64,000 nt of DNA from Batillaria attramentaria (lineage: Eukaryota > Mollusca > Gastropoda > Batillariidae). Positions 12,521 through 24,865 of the stretch are shown one piece after another. The notes beneath the pieces were generated by a model. The model ran no database searches. It saw only the letters and a program-made list of their open reading frames with translations, and had not been told where the DNA came from. The stretch lies in the NCBI GenBank assembly GCA_018292915.2, contig JACVVK020000171.1, forward strand, positions 518,501 through 582,500, given 5' to 3'. Position 1 is the first letter of the stretch. Every line of letters starts with the position of its first letter. The position numbers and the translations under genes were made by a program.

Positions 12521-13793
12521 ACGCGCGCGCGTGTGTGTACATGCCTGATTGTGCATGTGTGTGCGTGCGTATGTGTGTATGAAAGACTGCACATATGCAC
12601 ATCATCATCAGACACATACATACCTAGCTTTGCTGTTTTTGCATTTGCGTCGCTCAACTGTCTGCGTTGCAACAGAATTTACAATGGCGCAATCAGTGTA
12701 TGGATGTGTGTGTGTGTGTGTGTGTGGGGGGGGGGGGGGGTGCAGATATGTGGGGAAAGATCACATGGAGAGAGTGGCCGGTGGTGGGTGCATGTGAAAC
12801 AGGACGCTCTCATTGACTGCTTGAGTGACGGGTTGAGTGTGTGAGTGCACTGGACACACTATGGCAGAGCCCTACCATTCTCTTGACAGGCTATGTCAGT
12901 CTGTCAGACAGGCACAGTCCGTCACACGCGCAACTGTTTCAAAACAAAATTCTCCCCATATAAATAGCCATGTAATGGTAGGAATGGCTTCTTAAAGCAC
13001 CCCCGTCCCAGCGCCAGCTGCCGGCCCCCTCAGTTCGATCCCCCTTCGCCCTCCCCCCACCCACCCCCCTCCTGACAAACACTGACTGACGTGAGACGTA
13101 CACACTCAGTAAAGAGTACTTTTTTTAAAAATGTACTACTATAGCCCACAGCTAGTACGCAATTTTTGTTTGTTTTGTTTTTTTAGGCGCACCACTAGAA
13201 ACTATATCCATATAGGTACTGAGTAGGATGAACACATATAGTACTGAACTCAGGGTCGGTTTCGGGGTGGGGGGGTACTTTGGTACTACAGCCCCCCCCC
13301 CCCCCCCCCCCGGGCAGTAGCATCAAACCGTAAATAATTGTTTAAACTTGAGTTGTAATGCTTGTGTTTTAGTGCCATATATAACATTAACAGCGAAAAA
13401 CTCGAAAACGTGGGTTGTAGTGTACAAGACCTGGGCAATAGTGAAAAAAAAATTTAGTGCCCCCCCTCCCCCTCCCCTTCAAAAACTGATTGATCCGGCC
13501 CTGGAACTTTATAAGCGTCAACGACTTACTTTGCTCAAAGATCTTTGCTTTGCTCCAGTTAGACGGGACAGCGAGGTGACAAAAGTCAGTAGCGGAGACT
13601 GCCATTGACTGCGGCGGAGTATGATGTGAGAGGACTGTTTCCTGAGGAAATTGATTAGAATACAGTTTATGTCTGTACGGCTGGGAGACGCACGATCCTG
13701 CTGGTTAACAAACACTAAACAAAAAATCGAGTATATATATATATGCAATTGCAAGTACGCCGCAAATCCAGTGCAAACTTTTACTTTACCAGT
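11291..13793. other. Spacer between the PARP and RAP1 genes
   Basis: No exon can be supported. The stretch holds a fold-back element (12043-12295), GT/GC-alternating tracts (12490-12560 and 12708-12740, the latter running into poly-G), and poly-G/poly-C runs near 13265 and 13288-13311. The RAP1 promoter should lie toward its right end, but no TATA box or clear initiator was recognised. Confidence 0.5.
12043..12295. mobile_element. M3 fold-back element, copy 1
   Basis: The ends are long inverted repeats. The left end reads GCTCAGTTGGTATAGTTCGC with GGGGTGCAAATGTATACCAG following, and the right end is their inverse, ending CTATACCACCTGAGC. A 5-bp direct repeat GTTAG flanks it (12038-12042 and 12296-12300). 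The interior carries a CCACGTGACTTCACC block also seen in the copies at 48353 and 58260. There is no open frame. Confidence 0.8.
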
Positions 13794-16700
13794 ATGGCGG
13801 CAAGTACGACTTTACGGGAACGATCAAACAGCCGCGAAGTCAAAAATGGTCTCTTTGTCAAAAAAGACGGAACCCCATTGGTTTTCCACTTGCCACCAGG
13901 TGCTACAAGAAAGAAATTAGCGCCTTTGATACAGGTAAACAATCTGACACGTGCGTACGCGGCTTGGTCGGCGCAGAGACGTCGGCGTAAACTTCAGTTC
14001 AGCCTTGTTAACAACACCTCGGACACGCCGAAATAGCAAAACTAACGATAATATAATATGTCAGTGAGATTCACCGATGGAATAGTGGAGCCTACTTCTT
14101 CCTGGCGTAAGTTCTGTATTCAAATTTGGGGACGGGATAACGTTCGTTCCTTCAGCATCATCAGCAAACTGACCAAGAGGAGCGAGCTTGGTTTCCCCGA
14201 TAGCCCACAAGTATGCAAAATCGGGTGATGCAGTCGGGGCAGTGTTGCTTACAGCTATCAAAACTGAGGGTCATTTTGACCTTCTTTGTCGAATTCAGAG
14301 GGTCATTTTGCAAAATCAGTGACATTACAGCCACGAATCTCTGTGTCAGGTTCTGAGATCTCTGCATTAACATTATAATAACAATGCATGTCATGTATAC
14401 ACATGTGCAAAATAACTTGAGGAGCACTGAGAGGGGATATAGTGGGATGTGGGAAAACTATTTTTCTATTACGCAGAGGAATGGGGATGACAGAGAGTGT
14501 GTGTTGAATTCATTATGACTGAGGAATGTCAAATGAGTCCTGACAAAATATAAGATAAATATATACTGACAGGCTAATTCTATCTTTGCTAAGCCAACTT
14601 ATGTTTTGGAACAGATTCGTTTGTGAATGCCCCAGTCCGCTGGAAATACTCTATCTTGATGACTATAAGTACAGCTTTGAATCAGTGTGATACAAGTAGC
14701 TGTTGTTTACACTTTGGGTGAGCAGTCAAACATTCAAATCCTGCGATTTGTTACACTACTGGAGCGCTCAGTGTGGTCGCGGCATCATTGTGTATGCTTC
14801 TCTTGGCTCAATGCCAGCATATTTACAGACATCGTCACTGTCCAGGTGTCTAAGTGGTATGATGATTAGATTATATCATGAAAACAGCTCAGAACAATCG
14901 GTGTGTGAGCATAAAAATGGTATCATTATCCTCTTTAAAAATGCATGCAACTGTTGTCTGTTTCAGCGAGGAGGTGGTGTTATTACCAGCAAGAGACAGG
15001 AAAATGGAATATGGTCAGTGCCCTTTGAATTTCAGCGTGGTGAATTGCAGGGGCCGAGTTGCTAGTAATCCTAGACTCAGTAAGATATATATATCAGGGG
15101 TCGCTCTGGTGTTTTGCTTATCGCAGAAAATGCCAGGTGTTGGTAAAAATATTTTACAGTACACTTGGAAAAACATACACATCAGACAGAAGCAGGGATC
15201 GATTTTCTCGCGCGCCGTGCGACTATGTCTCATATTTTGATAAAATGTCGCATAGAAATTTCGCAAAATGCGTCATATGTCGCACGAACCTGACATCACA
15301 AGCGCACTTGACAACGCGAAGCAGAGATCTGCTGTCTGTGTCAGTCATAGAGTCTGTAACACTAATCTAATTTTAGTGATGAGGCTTACTTATCCCGCTC
15401 GCCGCGCTCGCTGCCAGGAACTCTCGCTCGAAAGAGTTGCAAAAAATATTGGCGCGTTATCAGTTTTCTCAGTTCTGCGATCGAGAGGTCCTTTTCCGTT
15501 CAGAACCTGAACGTCACTGCACTTAGGAACAGGCTCTCGGCACAGACATGTGACAGAGTGATGCGGGTGAACTTGATTGTCTCATAGAAAATGAAAATGT
15601 CTCATAAAAATGACTGGTCAAGGAGACAATGTCTCACTGGCATATATATATGAGTAAATCCATCCCTGCAGAAGGTTTTGATTTTTAACCTGTGATTGAA
15701 GGAAGCCAAAGTGCCAGAAAAAGTTGCACAGAGCGCTTCCTGTCGTCACTCGACTGACTAGTGATGAGTGTAAACAAACCAAACACTCTAGGTCTGTTAC
15801 ACTATGAGAGCGTAGCAGATATATATATATATGAAGAGTCAGTGAAATGTGATCAGACTTGTGCTGCGCACCATTGACTGCCCTCCAGCGGTAAATGACA
15901 AGGGATTAGCCCAGAAAGCAGGTGGCTGTCAAAGCTGTTTCAAAATGCGCAGTACAAGTACGCAGAGGTCCCTTAAAAAATGTGTCGGGCGTCCCCAAAT
16001 TGCAATCTACACGCAAAAATAAAAAATAAAAATGCAGTAAACGCAACCCCTGAATGTATGACTCTTGACCTCTGGATTTCACTTGGTCATTTAAACTTAA
16101 AGGTGCAGCTGTCTCCTAGAACTAAACTAGAAGAAGTAGAACTAGGTGTTTGTGTATTTAGACCTACCTAAAGTCTAAATGCACAACGCCAAAGCATAGC
16201 GGACTAATGTTGTTTATCTCGTGTGCATTCTCTGGTCCAGCCGCAACAGGACCGCAAAGTTTTTGTTATAGTCTTGTTACGCCATTTTTATGTACTTAGT
16301 CAGTACATACGTATGTATACACGTGACATCCTTTGGACTGAACTGCTGCATTTTCCCCATTTTTAAACAACCTAGGTCTAAGTGACTAGCATGGTAAAAT
16401 TTGTTATGCAGTAGCTGTTTTTACAAGGTGTCGGTTGCTTCTGCAGCCTTGCAGATGAAAAAATGGGTCGGGCTGCAGTACGAGCGAAGGGTCACTTTTG
16501 GCCGTCTTATGTCCTGGACTGTGTGAAACAGAACACCATCCTCAACCTGGAGGAATACAGGTATTTTAATTATCTTGTAGCAGTCAACGTGTATATCAAA
16601 ATCGTGGAATTAGGACGTAAGTTGTTTATGAGAATAGTGCAGGATGCACTTTTGTACCTTCTCCTGTGCTGTTCTCAAAATGGAAGTACACATATTCTCA

Positions 16701-18541
16701 TAGTCATTACAAGAGCATAGTTTTGAAGGTGTTTGGCTCCATGTTGTGCTGGTAGGAGGTGAAACAGGCAAGACCAGGAGATACTTGCTCTAATACATGT
16801 CAAACAGTCAAACATGGGCTTACTAAAAACAGCTCCCTCCACCTCCGCCGCTGCCACCACCTGTCCTTCCCTCCTCCCTCCAAAATAGTTTTTTTAAACG
16901 TCATCAGTTCATGTTCAGCTTCTTCATAACCTTATAAGGGAAAGCAAGCCGCAGATTCTTCCCCTAACTGAAACTGTAAACTGTACATCGGTGTTTCTGT
17001 TTGAGCATTGCTGACTAAGGTTATGTGTTGTGTTGTAGGTGCAGTAGAGGCATGAAACTCATGCGTCGTCTCTCCGGCAGTGATGAGGAGGTAGACGATG
17101 GGATGGCCCCTGCCAAGACAGTCATCACGATACCTGTAGCGGAGGCAAAGAAAGGGTGTGTGCTTGTGGTGTGATGGCTATAGATCTGTGTATCATTCTG
17201 TTGGGTGCAAGCTGGTCAAGGTGCTTGTATTACCATTCTCTGTGTATGATCATACATGAACAGTGCAACCGCTTAAGGCGATGTCACACGGAAAACATGT
17301 TTTCCTAAAACATGTTTTATAAAACATGTTTTGAAAGGCAAAACGCCCGAAACATGCTTTCCGAAACAATACATGACACACGTGAAAACATGTTTAGCGA
17401 AACAACATCGAAACACGGCGGCTTTCATTGGTTGAAACACAAAACATGTTTTCGGATTTTAGGGCAGGCTCTAAAACTGAAAACACGATCAAAACATGTT
17501 TTGAAAACATTGTTGTGAAGTATGTCACACGACAAAACACGTTGTTTCGCAGCAAAACATATGAAAACAATGTTTTCAAGTGTTTTTGCCCTCTCGTGTG
17601 ACATGGCCATTAGCAAACAGTGTGTTACTTGTACAGGAGTGCGGGTGGGTGTTTGTGAGTTTAACGCCCTTTTCCACCACATACGGGTGATATATTAGAC
17701 GGGGCAACGATGAGAAAGCCAGCATAAATATTTGGCCCCAGCCGGGATACGAACTCCCGACCCGAGCATTAGAAGTCCAGTGCTCTACCATTCGGCCACC
17801 CCGGCTCCTCGTACAGGAGTGTAGTGGAGTGTCTGCTTACAGAGAATTATGTAGTTGGTAGTTGCTATGTAGGTTTCACTTCAGGAGCCTGGGCCTGCGC
17901 AAATGTTTTCTAGTTTTGTTGGGGGGGGGGGGGGGGGATGATCATTGGTTGGATCTTCCCCAACATATGTGATATGGTTATATCTATTGAAATTTTATAG
18001 TTGCAATCCATGTTTATGTGGCAATATAAATAATTTCAGCAGTGAAAATTTCAGTAACCATGTTTTACACTCCAAGTCTTCATTCCCAAGCGTGCCAAAT
18101 ATTCTCCATGTGTATGTGGCAATAGAAGTAACAATATAACAAGTACAACTTGGAATGACAAACTTTTACAGGCTAAGTCTTCATTTCCAGGCGTGCTAAG
18201 TATTCAAAGGCAGAAGACATGAACATACTGCGTTACCTTGTGGAGGAGGAGCAGTACAGCCAAGCTGGAGGCAAGGCCGTCTGGAGAAAGATGGAGTCTC
18301 TGAAGGTCAGTTCACTTCACTGGCCTGCACCCAGTGCAGATCACATTCAACATAATGCGTTTTTACTTTTAGAGTCTGCACAAATAGTTGTTTGGCATCT
18401 AGAGCTGTATTTTTACTTTTGTCAAGGTTACAATTACCCCCCCCCCCCTGCACTCACACACACACACACAGAAAAGACCCCCCCCCCCCCCCCTGCACTC
18501 ACACACACACACAGAAAAGACCCCCCCCCCCCCAAAAAAAA

Positions 18542-18583
<42 letters not shown>

Positions 18584-21022
18584 GAACAAACAAACAAAAA
18601 ACACACAATAAAAAAGCAGAGATTTTCCAGGCTGCATTTTTTAATGGTGAAACTGGGAAGATTTTTGCTCTCTTCTCATGTCATACATTTTTCTAATTTT
18701 TATGTTAACAGTGGTTTATTTGTAAAGAAAATACATGTCTTTGCTAAAGGTCAAAGTTGGTTTGTATTAAAAAAAAAAAAAACAGAAAAAAACTATAATG
18801 CCTCTGTGGTATGTTTCCCCAAACCCAGTGTTTTAACGCTAATCTCAGTAACTGTAAAGTCACTGATAGTGATATGAAACTGCCACGCACTGTTTGTTGC
18901 AGATTACGTCACATTCAGCCGAGTCCATGCGCACTCATTTCCTGCGTTTTATGGTGTTGAATCTTGACAGCTATAACATACCCGACAGCTGGAAGTCAAG
19001 ACTGACTGGAAACACCGCCATGGCTGTCAAGCATGTCCCTAGTGATGGTCTGTCGTGCTCTGCTATCTGTTGCTTTTTTTTTTCTTTTTTTTTTTGCTGC
19101 CACAACTCTTTGCCGGCTCCAGTGGTGTTCCTCCCTGGTAATGGGTGGAATCCATGGAGGGCTCGGAAGTTGGGGCAGTTTTTATTATGCATGATGATGG
19201 AGATGAGGATGATGGTAAGATGATAGAGGTCTGGTTTGGGACTGCGGGACAGGGCCGCATTCCACGCTTCCTGTCATAAATATCCCGGCATTAACCAGGC
19301 CTGGGAACTACGGCACCTGCGGTGCCGGCCGTGTAATCATCCACATCATAAAACGTGTCATACCAAGGGAAGCACCCCCAAAGTCGCACCCGTGAAGTGG
19401 GTGAAGATCGGCTGTGTGGTAACAGCCTCCGCATTTGGCCCATAGCACACCCGCTCTGGGTAGGAGCCGACCTAGGTTGGAAAAATCCCGCTTGCCTCCA
19501 CTTTGACTCGAACCCGGGTCTCCCAGTCCATAGTCCGAAGTGCTAACCACTACACTACGGGGGCCGGTCTGTTGCTTATTTTTGATAACTTAAAATGATA
19601 TTTTTTTGGTGACTAGAACCTAACGTGCAGGTTTTATACGTGCCTTCCTCTACGATTTAATAATAATAATAATAATGAGTATTGTATAGGCACTTTACCT
19701 AGTTTCATGAATCGGCTCAAAGCGCCGCAAACTGAACCCAACACGCACGCTCATGTGAAGCACACGCATTCTCTCAGTCTCACACACTGGACATAAACAC
19801 ATTACAATCACGTGGTGCGAAGGGTCAGCTCAGCTATTTAAGTTTCGGAATTTAGAATTGCATTTGTTTTTCAGATTTTGTGGGCTGAACATTTTCATAC
19901 AAAGCAGAGGGGGATTTGTCTGTAGTTTCTACAGAAACTGGACTCAAACTATGGCACTATGGTCACATGTCGCAAATTAGGATTCTTAGCCGAAAAAAAG
20001 TTCCATTTTGCAAAATCAACTGAATGCGCTGTATAAAATAACGGATCAGTTGGTTTACTTGTTGGTTGTGAATGTGGTAGTGTCTCTGCAGAGGTGAAGT
20101 TTCCACTTTCTCCCCTGTGGTTAACAGATAAACCAGCAGGATTACTAAACTTTCATCATACATCCTGATAACATACATAAAAAAATGCTTCCAGAAGTCG
20201 AGTCACCACTGATGAAGTCCCCATAACTTCTGCGAAAAATTAGTTTTTGTCACGAACAAACCACTGAAGAGCATTTTTTTTAGGAGGCCGGTCAATAGAT
20301 AGTTTTGGTAATTGCTATAGGAAGTCGCGCACAAATACACAGGTAAAGCTTGTGGCAAGAGATTCAAGGGTCAAATAATAAAATTAACTTCTGGTGAGCA
20401 TGCAGGTTTGTTGAGGAAAGATTCTATTAGACTTGAGGACAGTGTCCCAATTTTGTTGTTTTAAATGAAATTTTACTATGTTTTATCCCATTGTCCCCCA
20501 CTCGAGCCTCAGAGGCGAGGCTTTGTGAGATTTGGAATTCAAGTGTTGACATTTTTTTGTCTGAATTACTGCATGAAATTAGATTGTATCTTTGGTTTCA
20601 GATTCAGTATTTTTATTGCAGGCAACAGCGATCAGGAAACTGAAGGAGAAGAGGATGGTGGTCCATCAGCAAGGTCTGCTCAGTTTTAATTTTGTAAAAT
20701 AACTGAACAATTGAATCATCGATCTGTTGGTTGGTTCCTCGTTTGCTTGGCTGGCTGGCACTTTATCATAATTGATGCATAATATGGGAAATTCAGTTCA
20801 TTTTTGATTTCTTTATTCATCCTTGTGGAAATTTGTTTTGTGGTGTATTGCAGATAAATTAGGATAAAAATGCATGTATAGCATAAAATGTGTGAAAATA
20901 TATTAGCACAGGACCATCCTTGATGCCAGTTTCAAGAGTGGATGCTCAAAGTTACTTCTATCAGTTTGTTACGTCTAGCCACTGAGGGGATGACTTACTG
21001 CATTTTTCTTTACGCAGTTTGC

Positions 21023-21087
<65 letters not shown>

Positions 21088-22740
21088 GTCATATATACGA
21101 AATATTGCGTCATATTGCGATTTATGGACATTTTCTGTCCTGACTGTTCTTGTTTTTCATTTTGATCCAGGTCTTCGCCTCAGCTGCAACGACATTTAGA
21201 CAAAAAGTCACACTCTGTGATCTCTGATGGAGATCCTGATGAAGACATTGATGATGACTTTGACCGGCAGCTTCTTCAGATGGCTGGTGCTGCGGACCCT
21301 GGAGTTCCAGCCAGAGGCAACCAGCAGGAAGTGAGTGTCATGGAGATCTCTGACACTCCCAGAGAAGACAGGAGTTTACATCCAGCACAGACAGCGAGAA
21401 AAAGCCCAAGAATGAGCAGACGTGAAGGCAAAGGGAAGCAGGGGCGGGAGGCAGCTGAGAATGCTTCAGGCAACGATAAGGTAGTGGCACAGCCTCGTGA
21501 ATTGACCAACGACAAGGAACATGGTATGGCCACAAGTGCAGCAGGTTCTGACGCTTCGGACTCTGACCATTCTGTTGTGCCTCCACACATGCGCAAACGT
21601 CATACAGTCATCAGAGATTCAGATAATGGAGACTCGTCGGGTAGCAACCAAAGGCCAAAGAGAAGCACGTCCAATGGAAAAGGTGACAATTCAGAGGAAG
21701 GATTCTTTCTTGAAAAATTAGGACTCGGGTCTCGGCAGCAGAATTCAGGAAAAGACCAGCACGCGCCAAGTTCACCAGCTGAGGACAAGCAAGGCGCAGT
21801 GACTTCAAAGTATTTCACCAGGGGTACGCTTGCAGCGGCCTCCAAGAGAAGATCAGAACCGGACCGTGAACAAGGATCGCCACACAAAAAACCTCAAGGC
21901 AAGGGATCACCAGCAAAGGTGCCAGAAAATGCAGACTCTTCAGGGGTGAGGTCAAAATCAGGGAAGGCCTCACCGGTGAAAAATGCTCGGCAGAAGGGAC
22001 CTGCAAACAAAACAGACTCTCCAAACAGAGCAAAACAGGGGAAACATTTCCCACCAATGGTTTCCCAGAGGGGACAATCCTCTGGGCACGGTCACAGTGG
22101 TAAAGGACCTCTGTTGAGATGCATGGTGGACGTGATCAGGAGAAAAGAGACACAGGTGGCTCGTGAGTCCAGCCCTAGTGTCACAGATGAAGATTATGTG
22201 ACTGCCGAGGAAGGTGATTTTGGATCACAGACCACCAGGGACAGGGCAAAGCCTAGAGGGACCAGCTCTCCATTGGTGATGGACGAAGATGGGGAAACCA
22301 CTTTGGTAAACAGTTTTTCACATTTGGAACCTTGGTGCTTCTTTCCAGCTGATTACCAGTAGTACAAAACAAAGCGAGCTGAATACAGATGTAGCACGAC
22401 ATTCGCACGCTGATCACGCAGCTTGCACATTCATTAATAAATTAATCTTTTAACCATGAACAGGCATTATGTTCTCCTGGTGAACAGGGTTAGTCTTCAA
22501 AAATCTATATATATATATATATATACATGATCAGTCAGTACAGGTGCAGTAACTCCTCAAAAAGCGCTTAGTCTGTGTTGATGATTGTTGTTTGCTTCTT
22601 GTTTTGTTTTGTTGTTTGTGTTTTATTTTATTTCTTAGGTGATTGTATCACTTTTTTTCTTTTTTCTTTTTTTTTGCTCCTTTTTCAGACGCAATCTGTT
22701 TCTGGTACAGAGGGCAGTGGAGGTAAGCACTGTACCAGTT

Positions 22741-22775
<35 letters not shown>

Positions 22776-24865
22776 AAAAATACATATATATATGGTCCTC
22801 CCTCAGATCAAAGGAAATGTACTTATGTGACTAGCAGTAGTATATCTTGCTTTTTTACTGGGATGGTTAGGTATTCAAAACTTTCGGAACACACACAGAA
22901 ATACTGATTATTCTCATGGTCAGTTTTATCTTGAAGGAATATTTCAGAAAACTGTACAGCCAGTCTAACCTTGTCGTGACACTGACAACACTGCTTCATT
23001 GTAAGGCCCCTCTGTGTGCCTGTAATGTACCGAAAAAGACATTCCTGAAGTTGACCTGCAGTTTTGTCCCTTTTTCCCCCCAGTGGCTCGTCTGGATGCC
23101 ATGAAACGATTTGTCATGTCTGACTCGGACGATGAGGATACCAGCACTGCCTCAGGTGGACATGCCCAGCGTGATGGCCCTGGGACATTGCACACTATTG
23201 AGGTGAGTGAGTCAGGAGAACTACTGCGTGGGGGAGGAGGGATGATGGTGCTTTTTGGGGTGGGTGCGCATGCACTATCGCCAGCAGAGGCATCGAGCAT
23301 GCAGTCTGATTCTCTCCCCTCCTATCTGGACTGAGGAGACAGCATCAGTCCTACCATACAGTGCAGGCTGGACATTGGTCATTCTTCCCCTTGCTTCCCA
23401 GAAAAGAAGGGGCATTGTTTATATAGTCTGGAAAGTGATTACACACTCGGACGGAGATACGAGCTGCAGTCGCCATTGGCAGCATTCCATTTCCCTTAGA
23501 AATAAAGGGGTCTGTGCAGTAGGTCTCTGAACTGGAGTGGGTGTTCGTGATAGACTGCACTGGACTCTTGACAGCTGCCAAGTCCGAGTTTCATAATTAT
23601 ATTGTTAGGTAGGTTGGTTGGTTAGTTATATAGGGCTTAACACCGTGCAAGCAACGAAGACTTATTTTTGGCTAATATATTGTTAGGAAGGGGTTGTGTA
23701 CTACTGACGGCTTGAAGTTGACTATTTAGTCACATTTGTGGTTGGCTGGTAACCTGTGTTCATGTACAATGGATTTCTACCACAGAGTGTTGAATCAGTG
23801 ATCGACATTCATTGTTCAGGCTAGTGGTTGTATGTATTAGTTTGCAGAAAGTGTTTACCATCCTGTCAGTTGTCGCATGGTAAAAATACGTGTACAGAAC
23901 TGAATGTGAACAGTCTTGCTGTTTTGTCCTGGCAGATGCTTCGCAGAGAGTTCGGTTTTACTGATACGGAGGCGAGGGAGTGCCTTTGGCGTAACAGTGG
24001 TGATGTGGTGGCCACTCGCTTCTGGATTCTGACTGGCCAGTCCCTGCCAGGTACAGGTACATTTTTTTTTTTTTAATGCTTTCCTTGCTTGTCTGTTCTA
24101 CTCTCTCTCTCTCAGTGCATTTTGCACCAATGAGTATTCTGGGCCCGCATGTAAAAGTCGGGGTTAGGGAGTTTAGCCCCGGGTTAGAGTGTAACCTCGA
24201 ACTAAACTAGCTCTAGGGTTAAATTTGCTGTTGTTTTTTTTTTTTTGTTGTTTTCAATCAGGAAGCGGGTCCATCCCACCATGGTGCCTAAGCCGTTATA
24301 GAAGGATTTTTTTGTCTTTCTTTCTTCACTTCCTTTTTTCATTTAATTTTGTTTTGGGGTTTCTTTTGTCCTAGTCTGGGTTAGGCCCGTAGCTGTGGGT
24401 TCAATTAACCTCGAGTTTTACATATGGACCGTGATCTTTCACTACTCAAAGTTGACAGTTTCCTGAGTGTCAGAACAGTTCAAAGAAGATAATTCAAAGG
24501 CATGGACAGCTTTCACTGTTCAGTGGTGTGATCAGAAGCTAATGGGTAACTGTCTGTGCATTTATTTTTAAAATGAAATCTTTTAAAAAAGAATTTATTT
24601 TATGTACAGTTTTCATGTCTGTTCATTTATTTTTTAAGTGTCTTCAAAAATTTTATATGTATACATAGAAATATATACATAGTATGCTTAAATTTTTTTT
24701 GTTTTTTTTGTTGCTGTTGGTGCAGGTCTTTGGACGTGGACGCGGGAGCAGGATAGTGTGTTACAGAACTGCGAGCCAGGCCACCAGGACTGGCAATATC
24801 TGGAGAACACGAGAGGCCTGCAAGCTGTCCTCGACCGACAAAAATTTCTTAGAGGGGATGCTTGA
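13794..24865 (+). CDS. TERF2IP: RAP1 / TERF2-interacting protein (shelterin subunit)
   Basis: RAP1 binds the telomere protein TRF2 and protects chromosome ends; it also acts in transcription. Exons: 13794-13934, 14967-15013, 16447-16560, 17039-17155, 18191-18305, 18903-19047, 20622-20673, 21171-22305, 22689-22722, 23084-23202, 23936-24050, 24726-24865. All phases agree and total 757 residues. A BRCT domain lies at about 19-101 (LFVKKDGTPLVFHL, then the family motif SYVLDCVKQN). The Myb/homeodomain-like domain lies at about 139-205 (KAEDMNILRYLVEE, GKAVWRKME). A Ser/Lys/Pro/Asp-rich linker of about 465 residues follows, mostly in the single 1135-bp exon. The RCT domain lies at about 672-757 (REFGFTDTEARECLWRNSGD, then LWTWTREQD), the part that contacts TRF2 in vertebrates. 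The start at 13794 (ATGGCGGC) was preferred over an in-frame ATG at 13743. Human RAP1 is 399 residues, so this protein is unusually long. Confidence 0.93.
14577..14945 (+). repeat. R5 dispersed repeat, copy 1
   Basis: About 370 bp matching 26166-26540 and, in its last third, 46190-46330. Shared blocks include AAGCCAACTTA.GTTTTGGAA, GGCTCA.TGCCAGC and CATAAAAATGGT. The class is unknown: no tRNA head, no convincing terminal repeat, no open frame. It ends about 20 bases before the acceptor of RAP1 exon 2 (14967). Confidence 0.65.
15095..16052 (+). mobile_element. M2 hAT-like inverted-repeat element, diverged copy with extra interior
   Basis: The ends CAGGGGTCGC and GCAACCCCTG match those of the cleaner copy at 34814-35223. 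The right half shares GACTGCCCTC, TGACAAGGGATTAGCCC and the C-rich pre-terminal block. The interior from about 15190 to 15640 has no match in the other copy and may be a nested insertion. It lies in RAP1 intron 2. Confidence 0.6.
17275..17612. mobile_element. M4 palindrome-rich inverted-repeat element
   Basis: The outer ends are inverted repeats: AAGGCGATGTCACACGGAAA on the left, and CTCGTGTGACATGGCCATT on the right. The interior is packed with the palindrome AAAACATGTTTT and variants on both strands. No coding potential is seen. It sits in RAP1 intron 4 and looks like a non-autonomous DNA transposon. Confidence 0.7.
17642..17810 (-). mobile_element. S3 tRNA-derived SINE, copy 2
   Basis: The best-preserved S3 copy. 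On the minus strand it has an A-box-like TGGCCGAATGGTAGAGCACT, a B-box-like GAGTTCGTATCCCGGCTGGG, then the TGATATATCACC-type body. It is intronic in RAP1, directly after the M4 element. Confidence 0.8.
17919..17937 (+). repeat. Poly-G run
   Basis: An uninterrupted G run of about 17 bases after TTTTGTT in a RAP1 intron. Confidence 0.9.
18436..18585. repeat. Duplicated poly-C / (CA)n block
   Basis: A poly-C run, TGCACTCACACAC and AGAAAAGA are repeated almost exactly, then followed by a third poly-C, an A-run and a longer (CA)n tract. The three-part structure suggests slippage or unequal exchange in RAP1 intron 5. Frames that appear open across it are artefacts of the repeat. Confidence 0.85.
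19093..19566 (-). mobile_element. S2 tRNA-derived SINE, nearly full-length
   Basis: On the minus strand it starts at GGCCCCCGTAGTGTAGTGGT (A-box region), has GGGTTCGAGTC at the B-box position, and matches the copy at 25392-25880 over most of its length. It lies in the RAP1 intron directly after exon 18903-19047. Confidence 0.85.
19658..19916 (-). mobile_element. S1 SINE, 5'-truncated copy
   Basis: The (ATT)n tail, the GGGTAAAGCGCC-type 3' end reading on the minus strand, and the TGAACATTT.CA..AAAGCAGAGG block match the full-length S1 at 61088-61490. The tRNA head is missing. It is intronic in RAP1. Confidence 0.75.
21027..21085. repeat. (GT)n microsatellite
   Basis: A pure GT tract of about 58 bases, roughly 85 bases upstream of the large RAP1 linker exon (21171). 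Confidence 0.9.
24141..24430 (-). mobile_element. M1 inverted-repeat element, copy 3
   Basis: A reverse-orientation copy of M1 in the last RAP1 intron. It begins GGGCCCGCATGTAAAAGTCG, carries the TCGAACTAAACTAGCTCTAG block, and ends CTCGAGTTTTACATATGGACC. Confidence 0.85.

Noticed and set aside
15014..15065. Extension of RAP1 exon 2 beyond 15013
   Set aside because: The frame runs into a stop at 15063-15065. The donor at 15014 (ATG/GTCAGT) links in phase to the exon that carries the BRCT motif SYVLDCV.
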